A DNA stretch of 64,000 nt from Serinus canaria (Eukaryota; Chordata; Aves; Passeriformes; Fringillidae): the NCBI RefSeq assembly GCF_022539315.1, contig NC_066316.1, forward strand, positions 102,852,179 to 102,916,178, written 5' to 3'. This document shows positions 47,521 through 62,400 of the stretch, piece by piece (positions within the stretch are counted from its first letter, which is position 1; the number at the start of each line of letters is the position of its first letter). The notes beneath the pieces are model-generated. The model was not told the DNA's origin. It made no database searches and saw only the letters and a program-made list of their open reading frames with translations. A program made the translations under genes and the position numbers.

Positions 47521-50428
47521 AGCAAAACAAAATTTTAGAAAACACTGCCTCTGAAATGGTTTTGGGAAGCTTGAAAACCAGCAGTTCTGATGCAAACTGC
47601 CTTCCAGCTCCTCAGGTTCCAAAACCAGGTCACATTTTTTGGTGCTGCCCCTATTTTGTCTGCTCAGTGAGCTGCTGTGCTGCAGTATGGGAGTCTTTGT
47701 AGTTTTAAATGATGCCTTCATGAATAATCCTCTCCCAGGGAAGAATAAAGTCTTCAGACTCCCAGAAATACCTCAGTAATATTTAGCAATATCTTTATGT
47801 GTTTTCTCTGCTATTATTTAAACAAAAATCCATCCTTTTTTAGGGAAAGCCAACACTTTCTCTTTCAGGGCTACATTTAGAGACTAAAGGCTTGAAAATA
47901 TTAGTCTAGGAGTTTTTTGATGAACCATGCAGGCTGGTGAAATTCAGAACTAACCAAAGCTTTCTCTCCTTAACTTTTGGACCTTTGCTCTTAACCAATA
48001 AGAAGTCATCCAGCAGCTGGTCACACACCCTCCCTTTCCTTTATTAGCATCACCACCAGTAGATAAGCTGGATAAAGCTCCTGTCCATGAATTTTGACTG
48101 TATTTCTAATGAAACAGGGCTTGGTACAGGATCAGCCAGGTACATTCCTGTGATTTTCCCTGACATTGAATTCCTAAGGTGCTTCAAAGCACAGCTCTGG
48201 ATACAAGGACTCACAGTGCCTGAACACAGCTTGGAAATAGCACAAACCAAGCAACATTCCCACCCTGGACAGAGCCACCCTCTTTAAGGGGTGTTGTGGA
48301 CAGGAATCACTCTCTGTCACTTAGCTTCAGGACCAAACAGCAGCCCTGCCTTATTTTATTTAAGAGTATGGATGTGATAGTGGTTAGATGAGAGATCCTA
48401 CAGAAGTATCCTCCCATACTGCTGTTCAGGTGCTGGGACCACTCTTCAGCAAACACAGCTGGAAAGTAGGATGAATTAACAGCCAAATGACTGATGCTAT
48501 TTTATGGTTTCCCACAAATGTTTCATGCTGCAGCTCATATCAATTACCCTGTGAGTCTGATAGGTCTTCAGGTGGCAGATTTTCATCCTCCAAGTTAGGT
48601 TACAAGTATCCATCAGACATATTTTATTGGTGAACTTGATTCTGTTTTTAACCTATGATAGAATTTCCAGGGTCTTCATATCATATTTTTAGCCCTGATG
48701 TTCCTCAGTTTAATCCACAGAGCATTACAGTGTCACTTTAGTATATTAATCTTCAACTGTTGATTTTACACCACTGTTAATTTCTGAGACAGTGTCTTGG
48801 CTCTCTAATCTTATAAGGATCTGATTTCTCAATAAGCAGATTATGAGATCTTCATATGAATGTCCTAAATAAAAGTATCACAAAACATTCTCTAATGACA
48901 CTGTTACTTCTGTGAAGTTGTTTGGCTATTTTAGTCACTTTAAAATTACTTCATTGTGCATGAAAATATCCTTTCTACACCAAAAAGCCCTGAAATGCAG
49001 TAATGACATATTTGCAGAGTAGGGTTAGATGAGATTCATCATTCATGAATTGAATTTCATAACATATATACAAGGTTCACTGTCTTCTGTGGGATTTCAA
49101 TAAGACTTGAACCATTGCTTGGAGTCAAACTTGTTCTGTGCTGTTTTTCTGAGCAAATGGGCTTACATACATCCCCCTTGGTCTGCTGAACCAGCAATTC
49201 TAAGAGCAATTAGTATCAGCACCAAGACCCCCACCAAGACCTGACACTGAAATTCAGCAAAGGCTGGATAAAATTGCAGCTTGCATTCTTTAAATATTTA
49301 TACAGTACATCAAAACAAATGAAACTGGAGATTCCATTTCCAGCATGAGCTGCAACATTGCTCGAATGGGGTCTCCAGTGTCATGCCACTTATTTTCATT
49401 TCTTTGATGATTTTTTTTATGACACTTCTACTGAATTACTAATCAGGGACAAGGGACAGAGTCATACTGTTTAAAAAGTTCAGTATTCCTAAGAATAAAC
49501 AGATATCCAGTGAAGCAAGTTAGAGCAAGCTTTAACTGTGAATTATTTTGAGAGCATGAAAATCACTTGCAGAGATCAAATTTATCACAGCACAATGTTT
49601 TTATTAAAATTTGTATACTCAAAAAAACCCACCTAAGAGAAATCTCCCTTTTTAAAACAAATTCCTCATTTAATTAATCAGGCCTGAGATACATGGTTTC
49701 TCATGGAGGTTTGATACTATCTCTGCAGGTAAAAAAATTGAAGTAGATTTTAATAGCAAGAATAATTTATCCACAATTTTACTTTTCTATTTTTATGCAA
49801 CATGAAGGCAGTAGCAGATCAGCTGTAATAGGATTGGCTTCTATGTGAGTATGACATTTCCAAATATTTTATAAAGTATTTAAATAAAAAATAGAATAGT
49901 AAAGTCTACTCCTGCCACAGTGTCCTTTTACAGCTCTTGAACTTTGTGGTTACACAGAATTGTGGACTCTAATTCAAAGCAATGGTCTGCATGGATAAAG
50001 TGCTGCACACACTCAAGTTTCTGCTGTTATTACTTTAAATACAGATTTTTTCATCTTTTACATGACATAAATTTCTTTTACTAAAGAGAGAATAGAGTAC
50101 CCAGAGCAAGGTCTTATCCCAAATGTGAACTCAGTGTATAAAATAAAACCTTAAAAGAAGGGCATAATAACACTTAATAGACTGAATTCAGGAAAATGGG
50201 AATAATACACCTTCTACTGAGGCTGAGCAGACCAATAATAGTAGTAAGATAAAACTGAAATACGGAGGAGCCATTTCAGACCTTAGGCAACCACATTCAA
50301 ACAGAAGTAAAACTTCTGGGAAGTCAGAAAGTCTTCATTATTGAGGGTCTCTAAAATAGATTAGAAGGACTTCTGTCAGAAATTACAGAAGTACAGCCCT
50401 TTAAGGCAGGAGAAATGCTGGCAGTTTC
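47521..50428. other. Unique AT-rich DNA
   Basis: About 2.9 kb with no supportable gene or repeat. Confidence 0.5.
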
Positions 50429-50460
50429 TTGAGGTCATTCCCAGCCCTGTGATTCTGTGA
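50429..50460 (+). repeat. Possible CR1 LINE terminal scrap
   Basis: CTTGAGGTCATTCCCAGCCC followed by TGTGATTCTGTGA resembles the last 30 or so bases of CR1 (consensus cttgaggtcccttccaaccctgtgattctgtga). Upstream sequence does not clearly continue the match, so this is either a very short 5'-truncated insertion or a remnant. Confidence 0.45.
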
Positions 50461-53400
50461 GCAGTTCCTGTGCTGGTGCTTCGAGGAGGAGATGGGATGT
50501 TCTGAGTTTTCATCAGAATGGCATCTGTAAAGTTCATCCCGTTACAAATTAGAGGAAATGTCATTATCATTTTTCTCAATAAAGAAAGCAACGATGTTTG
50601 ACCAAAATCTCTTGGGTTTTTTCTTCAGTTCCTTGAAATGTAGGAGCAGAACACTGCCATCCATCTTTTTCCAGTGATGATTTCTACAGGAGAGTAAACC
50701 ACAGGACTAAGGCAATAAAACCTTCAGCTGGTCCAGCACATGGACTCCAGTAGAGACCAGCAAAAAGATGCCCACAGAGGACCAGAGAGCACATCTGAAC
50801 CATCATTCCTTGTTGCCTTTTACCTTGCTCCACAAGATTCTACAGACTTTTTACAGCCCATTTATCTTCTCTTACTGTAATGCACCATACTGCCCCATTT
50901 TGGAGAAGAAGGACAAGGCAGAATTGATGGCTTCACTCTTTTATTCTTTCTATGGTAGGAATTCAGCATTTTTAATTACAATAAGACCATTAATTGTAGT
51001 GAATAAACCTACCTCATTAAACATACAACTTATTATGTCTGAAACTTTTGACACCAAGACCCTGCAACCATGGATGTCATTATTTCCTGCATGGGGAGAG
51101 GAGCCTTAGATTCTGTCCAAATTCCACAGTTTATCTCTTAAAGAGTAGTTTAGAAATCATTATATGCCAGGAAGATGACTACCTACCTTATAAATCTTAC
51201 CTATCTTACAAATCCCACAGATGAGATGCCATGTTTTAAAGTCTGTATTAAAAAAATAATTAAAATTTTATTCTCTTATGGCAGTGAAAGCAATTTTGTT
51301 CTTGCAACTTTGTTGATAAAGTTACAGTCTGCACAAAACTATCCAGAACTGTGTTGAGCCAGAAATAAAATTTCAAAATAATCTTCCAAATGAAGTATAT
51401 TTTCCCAACAAGGGTGTCTCATGTAAGCGTGATCTCAGAGCACCAAAAATAAAAGTTGTGAACCCCCTGGCTGAACTCAATTCTAGAGTAATTCCCATCA
51501 ATATGAATTTGTGCTATTCCAGGGACTTATGAACTGGTGCAGAATTTCTTCGAGCCCACGTTCATTCAGCCATTGAAGCCTGAGTTTCAGAGTTTCATCT
51601 TTCAGAAACCTCCCCCTGCAAATTCAGAGCAAAACCAAATCCACCAGCTGAATCTCATCTGTTTATATATTTATGTATATGAATCATTTATTTATTTATT
51701 AGTCCTAGAATAGAAAGAGTATGAAATTCCCTGCCTGCTACTAGATTTTGTTAAACACCATCTGCTTGAGCCAGGTTTGTTAAAGAATTGCTAAGATTTG
51801 TGATCTATCCTTCCTCAGTTCATTACAGTAGTGGCCAAAGGCCAGTTCTTTCCTTTTTTTCTCCATTTTCTCTCCCTAGCCTCATAGCAGAATATTAGAG
51901 TGAATTTGCAGTGTCTCCCTCTGCCCATGATCTGAGCATGCTCATGAAGTTTTCAGCTCTCAAGTTCCTGAAGAAAATTCTGATTTGGCACAGCTTCAAT
52001 TTCTACTTTTAAACACAAACACTATCTTCCTTGCCTTGGCACTCTCCTTGTATTTTCTGTCAGCCTTTTCCCCTCCCTTCCTCCTTGCTATGTCTGCCTT
52101 CCCCCTATCTCTCACTCAGCTCCTCAGTGAATAAAGCTAACACCCTTAGAAATACCCATGTTTATACAGTGATTGTCTTAGCTTAGAGCAGTGCTACTGG
52201 GCAACATCATAAATAAAACACTGTTACAGGGCACTGTTAGACAATCCATATCTTGCTCTTTCCTAAACTTGTATGTGTTTCTCTCATTTGGAAAATTGTT
52301 TTACTCCTTGTCAATGTTTCCAACTGATCTAATTTTGTAGGTTTGGAATGATGCTGCTTAAGACTTTGCCTCGCTCCTGCACTGAACTTTAGAGTTCGAG
52401 ACTGAGCACTGCAATTTCCAGCAATGATAAAGTACTTCTGTATGACCTAAAGTTTTCTGTGGTAACTAGGTGCTCAGAAGAAACATCTGCATCAACACCA
52501 GGAACATCAATGCAGACAGACCAGGAGCTGCTGAATGATCCCTGAGGCAGCTCCACTCCCAGTGGAGCATTCTGCACTAGGTGCCCAAGCTCCCAAGGAG
52601 CCCTGAATGCAGCTCTTGCATCTGGGTACAAATGGAGAGGAGCAAATGATGTAACTGAACTTTGCCAACCTGTTACACAAAAGTCCTGATGGAAGGAGGC
52701 TGTTTTATGCCTTCCCAGTCTTTAAGTGTACAAGAGCATGCATGGTTAACTCTCACCTGGTGAAAGAGGAATACTGCTGTCCTTGTGTAAGGAATCCCGG
52801 TGAATGCCCAGTAAAATTAAGTCTGGGAGAAACTGCTGCTCTGATGGTTCCTGTGGTGATTTTGCAATTGATCTCAAGTGGGTGGGGATTTTCTTCTTTG
52901 GTTAAGATAAATGAGGTCTATGGAAAGTTCTCTGAAGGTGACAGACATTTTATGGACAAAATAGGACTTGCAGACCATATTTGGGCTTTTCAAATATTTT
53001 TCTGACTTGTGTACTAATTTACTAGATTAAACTGCATTACAAATAAATCTGCTTATATATATACTAATGTAACTTTTTAAATAGAGTATTACCACATCTT
53101 AAGTTACAAATATAACCGTCTTGTATTTTTTTTCTTTAGGGGCTACATCTACTATTTATGATGGTTTCTTTCATTGACATTTGTGTTTTGTGACTTTCAC
53201 AAAACTGAGTAACTGATTAATGCATTCATTGTGATTTACGTGCAAAGGGAAACATATTCATATTAAGCATATAATCAGAGCCCTGGAACATTAGTTTACA
53301 TTTTGTTGGCAATCACAGTGGCTTTGGCAACAGATTTTAGATGACCTTGACATTCACATCTAAAACACATGCAATAGCCAGCCTCAGCCTTCACCCAACC

Positions 53401-56400
53401 ATTGATCTTCTAAAGCAGTGAACATAAGATAAAGATCTGTTGTGGTTCTCTTCTCAGCTCTCCATAACATTTCATAAATAGGTCAGTTTTAGCATGTTTA
53501 TATAAATTGATTCCCCTTCTGGGAATGCTCAGCTGTGATAAACAGTTCTTTCCAATTAGTTTGCTTTGGGTTTTTGTTCTTTTTTAATAGTTAGGGATTA
53601 CTATTACAGCTAAAAAATATTTTAAATGTAACCGTCTGCTAAGTCAAGAAATTTTTCTCTGTCTGTAAGTGACAGATGAACTGCAAATGCCTGCTCCTGT
53701 TCAGTTTAAAATCAATGTATCAGTCCCTATGCATGTGGACATTCCTTTTTTTGACAACACAAGAGCAAAATTAAGATCTAGTGGGCAGCACAGTGCCCAC
53801 TACCACGAGCCATTTTAGCCATAAAGAATGAATGATTGAGACCAATGAGGCTTCTTTTGTTTCTAATCCCTGAGTTTAAGAGACACAGTCATATTTGCTT
53901 TAGAAGTCATTCTGTTGGCTTACAGACTTGTGCATTCCTTCAGACGCCAGCCATCCTTTTAATTCTCATTAATAACCTATTTTATTTGATTTTGTTAAGT
54001 CCATTTCTAGAAACAATCTGCATGTAAAGTCATGCAATTGGTAAATCAGTCATCCAGTAACCTTCATCAGAAATGAAGATGTAAGAATTGGTAAGAAAGC
54101 ATCACACAGGACAAAGTGGACTCCTAAGTTTTCAGCCATTATTACTCATCTTGATGATCATGTCTTTCTTCAGAATACCCAACAGAAAGATGATGACAAA
54201 TCTTGCACCTTGACTCCTATTTTATCATATCACTGAAGCTTGAGACAAGAGACAGAGGCTCTGAGTGAGTCTAGCTCTGCTGCTCAGTTTGTGGTAGGTT
54301 AGATCTGACAGCAGATGGAATCCCTGAGACATGTCAATTTAATTTTAGGTTGTGTGTCAAATGCACATGTTGCCAATTACAGCAGTGTATGATGTCTTTC
54401 TAGGGAGGAGGTCTTTCTCTCTCCCACTGGGTGAACATTCTAAGGATAAATTTTGCAGAAGTTTTTTTTAAATCTGGGCTCAGTCATGTTTTAGCAGCCC
54501 ACATGAATAGTGGAAGATCATTCAAAGATTGTTTCTGACTCTCCAGAAACAAGGGATGCCTCTCCCTCTACTCTCTTATCCAGTCTCTTAGCACTAAAAC
54601 TCCCAGAAACAGACCAAAACCCCCTGGTTTCAGATGAACTTCAGAGTTCATTGGTTGTACAGTTTTGACCAAGCCAGGAACTTCAAAATTCATTTGCCAG
54701 AGTCCCAGGACCATACATAGGAGGAAGAAAAAAATCCCAAAATGGTCTCTCAAATGAGAGTTCAGACCCAGATTGGTGCTATCTAGCTCCTTGGTGGAGA
54801 AAAATACAGGAGACAGAAAATAATATTAGTGTCCAAGTCAATTTACTGTTAAATGCAGGACAGCTTCTGACAGCACTTTTCCCTGGGAAGGAGGAGGAGG
54901 TGACATTTCCCTTATCCAAGTCTTCTAGCCCTTGGGAGCAGTGAAAGGAACTCTGCCTAGCAGAGAGAGGCAAATCCTTTGCCAGAGGAACTGTGGTGAT
55001 TATCGAACAGCTGGGTGATTTTTTCATTGAGCAAATATCATACCTATTGCTGGTTCTCTGTTCTAAAAAGACCTTGCCTGTTTTCCTCTCTATCCCATCA
55101 CTTCTGGAAGCCTCCACTCCCTCTCACTACATTGGCCTGGCTCCACAACCACACCAAACCATCACAGACAGGACTCCAAAGGAAGCCTCCAGCAGACTTC
55201 ATTAAGCAGGAGGGATGAAAAGCATTTCTCTTCTTCCAAAGGAATACATTCGTGATGCAACAGCTACACTTCCCAATTTTAAACATTGTCCTACAGACAT
55301 CACAAAAGGTTGAAATTATTGCATCTCTAAGCTTTGTATAAACAAAAACTTTAAGTGTACATTTTAACTGTGTATTCATGTTCCAGAGTCAAGACACCCA
55401 TCCCTGACCTATTCACAGGCTGGACCTTTTGTAGCTTTGGAAGCATGTTATCTAAAGAACCAGCAGCCATGGGCAGTTTGGATGTTACCCTCAAGACAAT
55501 ACAGGGCACTAAGTCTGGGCTTTCTGGAGCTCAAACTTCCTATTCAACCTTTGCAATAGCAAGAAATAATAGACTTATACACGTGACATATAACTCATGC
55601 CAGCCTAAACAGATGTTGTGTCTACAGAACACCTATAAAAAATTAAGTAGAACAAGTTTTATTTTCATATAATGTAGATGAAAATGTCAAAGTATTTAAG
55701 TAAAAGTATTTTATCCTCCTCTTCAAACTGATTTTTGCAACAAAAGCTCCGGTATGGACATTGACTCAAAAATAGATTCTGAGACATTCCAACTTGACTG
55801 TAAACCCTTCAACATGATCATGATTTTCGCTTCTGAATACATGGATATTTGTTTGACCCTGGCAAGACACTACTCTGAGTCTGGAATTAAAGGAAAAAAA
55901 AAAAAATTCTGGCTTCTGATTTGCCAGCATGAGAGAAACGACCAAGCACTCTCCAGGCACCATATGAGTACAGTGACTTAGGCCTCACCTCTGCTGCAAA
56001 GTCTAACTCTAAACACTACTCCTTCTCCTGCCAGATGACCCCTTTCTACAAGTTCCCAAGTTTCACAAGAAAAAGGGCAAGATGCAAATTGTGTTGAAGT
56101 CCAACTTGAATCCGACCCAGTTGGAATAGGAGAAGAGAAGAGAATAAACTGCCACCCACACACAGTTTGCAAGCAGGAAATAAAATTCAATTGTTTTATT
56201 TATTTATATTTATTTCTTTATAAGTATCTTCATTGTGTATTACCAGAGGATGAGTGTCTGGGTGTTAGGCTGGGGAAAACACTGCAATTCATTTTGTATA
56301 GAAATATCCTTTTGCTGGTTTTGTTAATTAATATCATCAAGCCACAATTTCATTGAATTTTGCTGTCATAATGGATTCAGACACCAGATTTAAAGGAGTC

Positions 56401-59400
56401 ATACATAAGTATTTGTGGAACCCATAACTGCAAAAATATTAATTGGAAACATTACTCACACATCTAATCAGGAAAAAGAAATATTGCCAGGCAGCCAGTC
56501 CAGCCAGTGACAGTTTGAAAAGCAAATATTGGCTGTCCACATACAATTTACATAGCAAAGATCATTTGGACAACATAAACACTAAAATACTCTCATATAG
56601 TAAATATTTGTTCATTAATTTGACTAATTTTGTATTATGCTATAAACAAACATCCTGAATATATTTTTATTTTCTGCTCTTTTACCAAACTTGTCTTACA
56701 GATTGCTGTATCTAAGTTACAGACTTAATCACAAAGCCACATACCATGTGGCTTCATATGCTGCACACATACAAACATCAGTGCTAAGTAAGAAGAGTGG
56801 CTGGTTTGATTAAAGTGTTTTGATTCATTTTCTACTTCATCCTAGATCACAAATGATGTTGATTTTGGTGTCTCTTCAAGACACACTATCTAAAACATTG
56901 ACATCACCTGGTGAATATGGGATGAGTTGTCACTGTGAACTGTTTCTATGACAAAAAGATTGAAAGAATACAGGAAAAAGTTCTCAAATTGAAATATTAT
57001 GATGTGGTATATACCATAAAGTGATCAGACAAACCTTTGGCACAACTAACTCATAATTTTAAAGCAAATGCCCATTATGTAGCAAATTTCCTTTTGGCAG
57101 ATCAATCTTCACTTCACATCAGCAGAAACAGTGGAAGAGGCAAGATTACATTCCTCAATTAGCTTGTAAGCATTTTGAAGGATTAATCATTCCCAAGATC
57201 CAAAAAAGTCTTGAAACTTTTCCTGAAATAGTTGAGAAAAACTGTAAGCTCTACCATCGAGACAAGAAGTTCTCCAAAGGTCAAAACTGGTGCATAAAAG
57301 CAGCCAAGGAGCCATGCATGTTCCTATTCATACATGGATGTTCAGATAGGAATTACTGCCCTCAGCAATGCCAAACTCAGGAGTAGTTCATATTCTCAAC
57401 AGGATTTGGTAGCTCCTGCTTCTGAGAGCAGCAACACAAAAAACAACCCAAAGATTAATAAATACTATTTTGGAAATAGAGAGCCAAATTTAGTATGACT
57501 TCACCACCTTTCAGTGTCCGATTTATTATTTTTTCTATCAAAAATACAAGTTATAAATTCAAGATGTGTTGTTTTAAAAGTCCTTTTCATGCCCATAAAA
57601 CTAAGCAGAAGAAGCACTACAGTAGTCTAGATAGTGTTGAAATATCACCATAAAGTGAATAATTTTACCCTAAATATATTTAAGCTATATTTCTACATGT
57701 TTTTTTCATTTCTGCCATGTATTTTTGTTTGTATAAATATGCCAATTTTTCTTGCAAAGAACATTTGAACTTTTTGTAAACTGTTCACTTTCAATCTGTT
57801 ATGCAAAACTTTTTACCTGTGTTCCAAGAAGTTATTCTGCAATAAGTTTTCTGATCCAGATCAGGAAAACAGCCTTTTTAAGGGCTAAAATGATTTATAG
57901 CTTTATTAAGTCAAATGTGTTAATTGCATTTTTTCTATGTTTTGTATCTTGACAGCAAAAAAAGCAAGAATAAGAGGGGGACACGGAATTCCACATAGAC
58001 ATCTCCACCTACCACATGAGAAATAAACCACTACTACATGAAGCTATATTAGTTTTTGGTCCACTGAGATTTTTGATAACCAGTTTAACAGTTAATAAAC
58101 TTTCCTTCCACAAAGGGACAGCACATGGATAAAACAGCATCTCAAAACTTTCTTTAGATTTTACAGTGTTTCACTATTGAAGTTTACTGAAGAGTACAAG
58201 CAAATACATCAGTATTGTAATGAGAGCCTGATACAAAACTTTCCACATCTCAGGCTGACCTCCCAGTCTTTTATCAGCATAAAATCCAAATGTAGGAAGT
58301 TAAAATCAGTTTACATTACTTCTCTTACCCTGGCTAGAAAAGGGCTAATTGACGTTTTTTGGTGCTGCAGCTTGCTTTCTCCATAGCTGGCTTTTCATTA
58401 CAGCAGTTGCTACATTGACTCATAGGGCTCAGTGTCTGAAGTAGGATTGGAGCCAAAGACAGAGTTGCTGTGCCACAGCTCCCTCTGCAAAGCAGCAAAT
58501 GATGCTGGACATTCTAACATTAGTGAATCTATGGCATTCATTTATTAGCATAACAAGACTGCGCTGCTGACCTAGTTCACTCGTTAAATTAATGGAAGTT
58601 GGAGAAACTAAAAAAGAAAATCCTAGAGGGGTTTCATTTCTGTGCCTACTTGGTTGGATCAGTAATTCCTTTTATTTTCATTTCTTTTCTCCTGGCTGTA
58701 TAAGCAGATGAATTTGTTTTAGATTATTTTCCTATTAACTAAAATTTCCCAGAGGTTCCTGGTATTTGCGTTCAGCTATTTCAGTAGCAGATATAACATT
58801 GCACTGGATACACCATCTACTGAAACAATGAAGTTGTAAGGAAATCAGACACATGTTCCCTACAGATGTTTGACCTAAAGCATTTTGGAGTGCCAAATCC
58901 ACCTTTGAGTCACACTCTTCTCCATCTGGAGAGGCTCCAAACACTGGTCCAAATGCAAGGAGTGATTTATAAACTGGGTACTCTACTGAAACCAACAATC
59001 ATGAATTTAAGTTCCAAAATCATTGCTGTGAATGCTAAACACTTGCGGCCAGCAAAGACTTTAGTTGGGACTTTCTGGCATTTTGTACCTCTGAAAATTG
59101 GGACACCATGAGTTTGGTGCTTGTATGTTAATTTTAGAAGTTTGGCTTTGGAATTCTGACTTTCAAATCCCTCTTCACACCTCCAGATTTAGTCAAGCCT
59201 CTCTTGATCTTTTTCTTCCATATTGTCCACAGTGGCAGGAATTGGTCTGAGAAACATGCCAGGGCCAGACAGACTTGTACCCATCATTTCTGCTTCTTTG
59301 TTTGGCCATGGAATTGCCCAGAAGAGGGGCTTATTCTCTCATTCACCATTCAGTCCCTCCTGATGCATCTCATTGCTCTCACAGGAGTGTCAGTGGTAAT

Positions 59401-62400
59401 GAGAGCTTTGTCCTTATGATCAGCTTTATCCGTGCTCATTCTGCTTTTGCAAGATTGCTGTTGAAGGGAATTTAGAAGTCTCCTGCACCCAGGAGAACAG
59501 GACACTAGGTTCCATCCACCCAGGGATAAAATGCCTGTCTTACTAAAATCATGATAATTGTATAATAGATATTTCTCCCAAACTCAGAAGAAAAAAAAAA
59601 AAACACCTGGTAAGGAATACAAGACATCAGTAAACAAGACCAAAAGTCTGAAGCTCTATTTAAGACTTAAACTTTGTGCCAGAGGAAAAGACAAGGAGGC
59701 TTTGTGGATCACAGTTTCTGAGTAAAAGGAACGAATCACTGAGTCCTTCTTGCTGACTGTTTTATACTGAGTGAAATCTTTGCAGGAACTCAGTGTTGTT
59801 TCCATAATGTGATAATCGAGCTGTTACCAGTCCAGTGGAAAGGTTCTGTTCCAGAATATTAACAGCTCTATCTGGTTTCCCCTTCTGTTCTCTCCAGTGG
59901 AGGGAATTACTTTTGCTACCCTTCATATGGTTTATATGCTTGATTAGGTACATTGGAAAGCCAAGGAAACTGGACCACTCATTTAAACATTGAGGTTCAG
60001 AAAAAAGGGAGTTTGATGAAAACACTGTGTCTCTGTGAATTTTCTTCCTTCTCCATTTTGAAAATCGAGTTTTCATTTTTGCAGCACTTTGACATAGACT
60101 TATTAATCCATTGAGGGAAATAAACAGCTGGAAATAAACATTTCCCAACTGCTGGAGAGACACTAACTGTTTCCTAAGCCACATCCAAGTGGTCACCAAA
60201 TAAAAGCATAAGGGAAAACCAATTCTTGGCCTGGATCTAAGTCTGTGCTAATGAAGAAATCAACAGTAGAGGGCTGGGTGAGTCATCCTTCTTTAAGTAT
60301 CATCAAATATCCAGCTTCTTAATTATTTATTGGTTGCTATGACCAGCAGCCAACACTCTGCTCAGAGTTGTTCAGGGCAGCCTTCACCACACAGTCTAAA
60401 TTTGGCATACCAGAAGTATCCAGCAATTCACTGGATGTTCAGTAGACATCCAGCAATGCACTTGAGGGGTGGTGAAAGCCAGAGATGTTTGTAAAGTGTT
60501 AGAGAAGTCATTTTCCAAGCAAAGTGCATTTTAAGGGAGAGCACAAAAATAAGTACACAATAGGCACCAAATGAATTAGCTGGCAGTTCAAAGGGAAGAC
60601 ATGGAAAGTGGCACATTCTTGATGGTCTGTGATTTCTCCTTCTGCACAGATGATGCTATTTCTCGTGTCCCTTTCAAGAACACTTACATAAACCCAGTTT
60701 CTCATGTGCAAAGAGATAGGGAAAAGAACCTGGCAGCCTGTAGCCAATAGAGTTTCACTCATAATTCAAAATTTCCCATCTGAAGTGAAAAAAAAAAAAA
60801 AAACATCTTGGGAAAAAATAAAGAATTTTGTTAAAGTTCAGATCAAACAATTCCAAAGCCAAAATAAAAGCGTGCAATTAGCTGTCCTATCACCATACTC
60901 AGTTACAACAAAATGCAACTCACAAGAAAAAATTCATCCACAAGCCCTCATGACAGTGTGGCCAGCTACAGTAACCCCTGAGCAGGTCCCAGAGAGACCA
61001 GCTGAACGTCAGACTGGAAGAGGCACCAGCATGAGGCTGCAGGTGCTCTCTGCACGCAGCAGAGACATCCAGGAAAGAGGAAAACGTGCAGAACAGAGGT
61101 GGCTGTGCCTGGAACACTGAGGTGGCCTCAGAAGTCTGTGTAAATTTGGGAAGAAACATGGGGAATTTTTATTCTTGAGGTTTGAGAGTTCGACTAATAT
61201 GAGATGGAAGAGCCTGAAAAGAGACTTTTCCTGAGAAGAGGAAGAGTCCCACAGCCCCTGCAGCTGTGAATTGCTGACAGCCTGCTCTGCTCTCTGCCAT
61301 GCAGTGCAGCCCTCTGGACGTGTGTCTGACCAGCCTCGAGGGCCAGGGCAGGTGAGGAAGGACAGTAGGGTCAGGAACATACTGATCAAGATGGAGCCAT
61401 TCCCAAAATAGCACAGACCTCTCCTACCTCATATAACTTTAGATGAGATCTGTTTTTATCTATTTTTATATTTCCTAACTGGGAAGTTTTCTCCTCTCTT
61501 CTCTGAAAATATACCTGAGACTTCTTTTTTTTAGCCTAGTACTGAACTCCTAGAGAATGAATAGATAATAAGCAAGCCTCAAAAGAATTTCCAAGACATA
61601 TATAAACTGAAATATCTTTAGATAAATTTGGAAGAAAGCCATGTTGTGTCTAGCCAATCCTTGAAAGGATAAAAAAAATTTAAATAGATTAATCATTCAC
61701 TCATAAAATATTATTTGAGCAGTTCCAGTTTGAGACCAAAAGGCCAGAAAAAGTGTCATGATGAGAGAAGGCTGAGAATTATGAAGTTGTTTGGAGCAAG
61801 TGAAGAAAGCAAGACCATACAGAGATGAATTAATTCCAAGACTTGGAAGAAGAAATATTTGTAGTGAATTTCATTCTGGAAGACTTACTTGAGCTTGATG
61901 AAGAAGAGCAGAGGGTAGCAAAAAAAAAAAAAAAAAAAAGGTCAGATTTAAATAGAGGCATTAGATCCAGTGTTGTGGGGAATTATTTTTATTTATGAAA
62001 CTTATAAAGTTTCAGCAACATGTAGGTAAACTAAAATGGACCTGAATAAAAGGCAGAAACACAGATTAAAATGGGCAGGACATGAATTCTATCAACACAA
62101 AGGAAGAAAAAAGATGAGAGAAAGTATTAGAAATGTGAATTTTAAAAAAATCAATATTACCTGAGAAATAAAGATTGAAGAAGGAAAAACAGAAAAACCT
62201 ATCAAGTCTCTAATACAAGTTGATATATCCTGTTGAAAAGTAAGTGACACTTTCTGGTTTTTTCTCTCTCCTAAATGAGATAGACTCATAGGGACAGAAG
62301 ACAAAGTGGTAAAATAAAACTTAGGAAAATAAAAAGTGGACAAAAGAGTGATAGTCGGTCTCAATAGTATGGGTTTTGTGGCTGCAGCAAAACCATTACT

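Noticed and set aside
51840..51880. Strong pyrimidine tract with TCCCTAG acceptor
   Set aside because: No donor or open frame downstream; isolated acceptor-like sites are common in introns and intergenic DNA.
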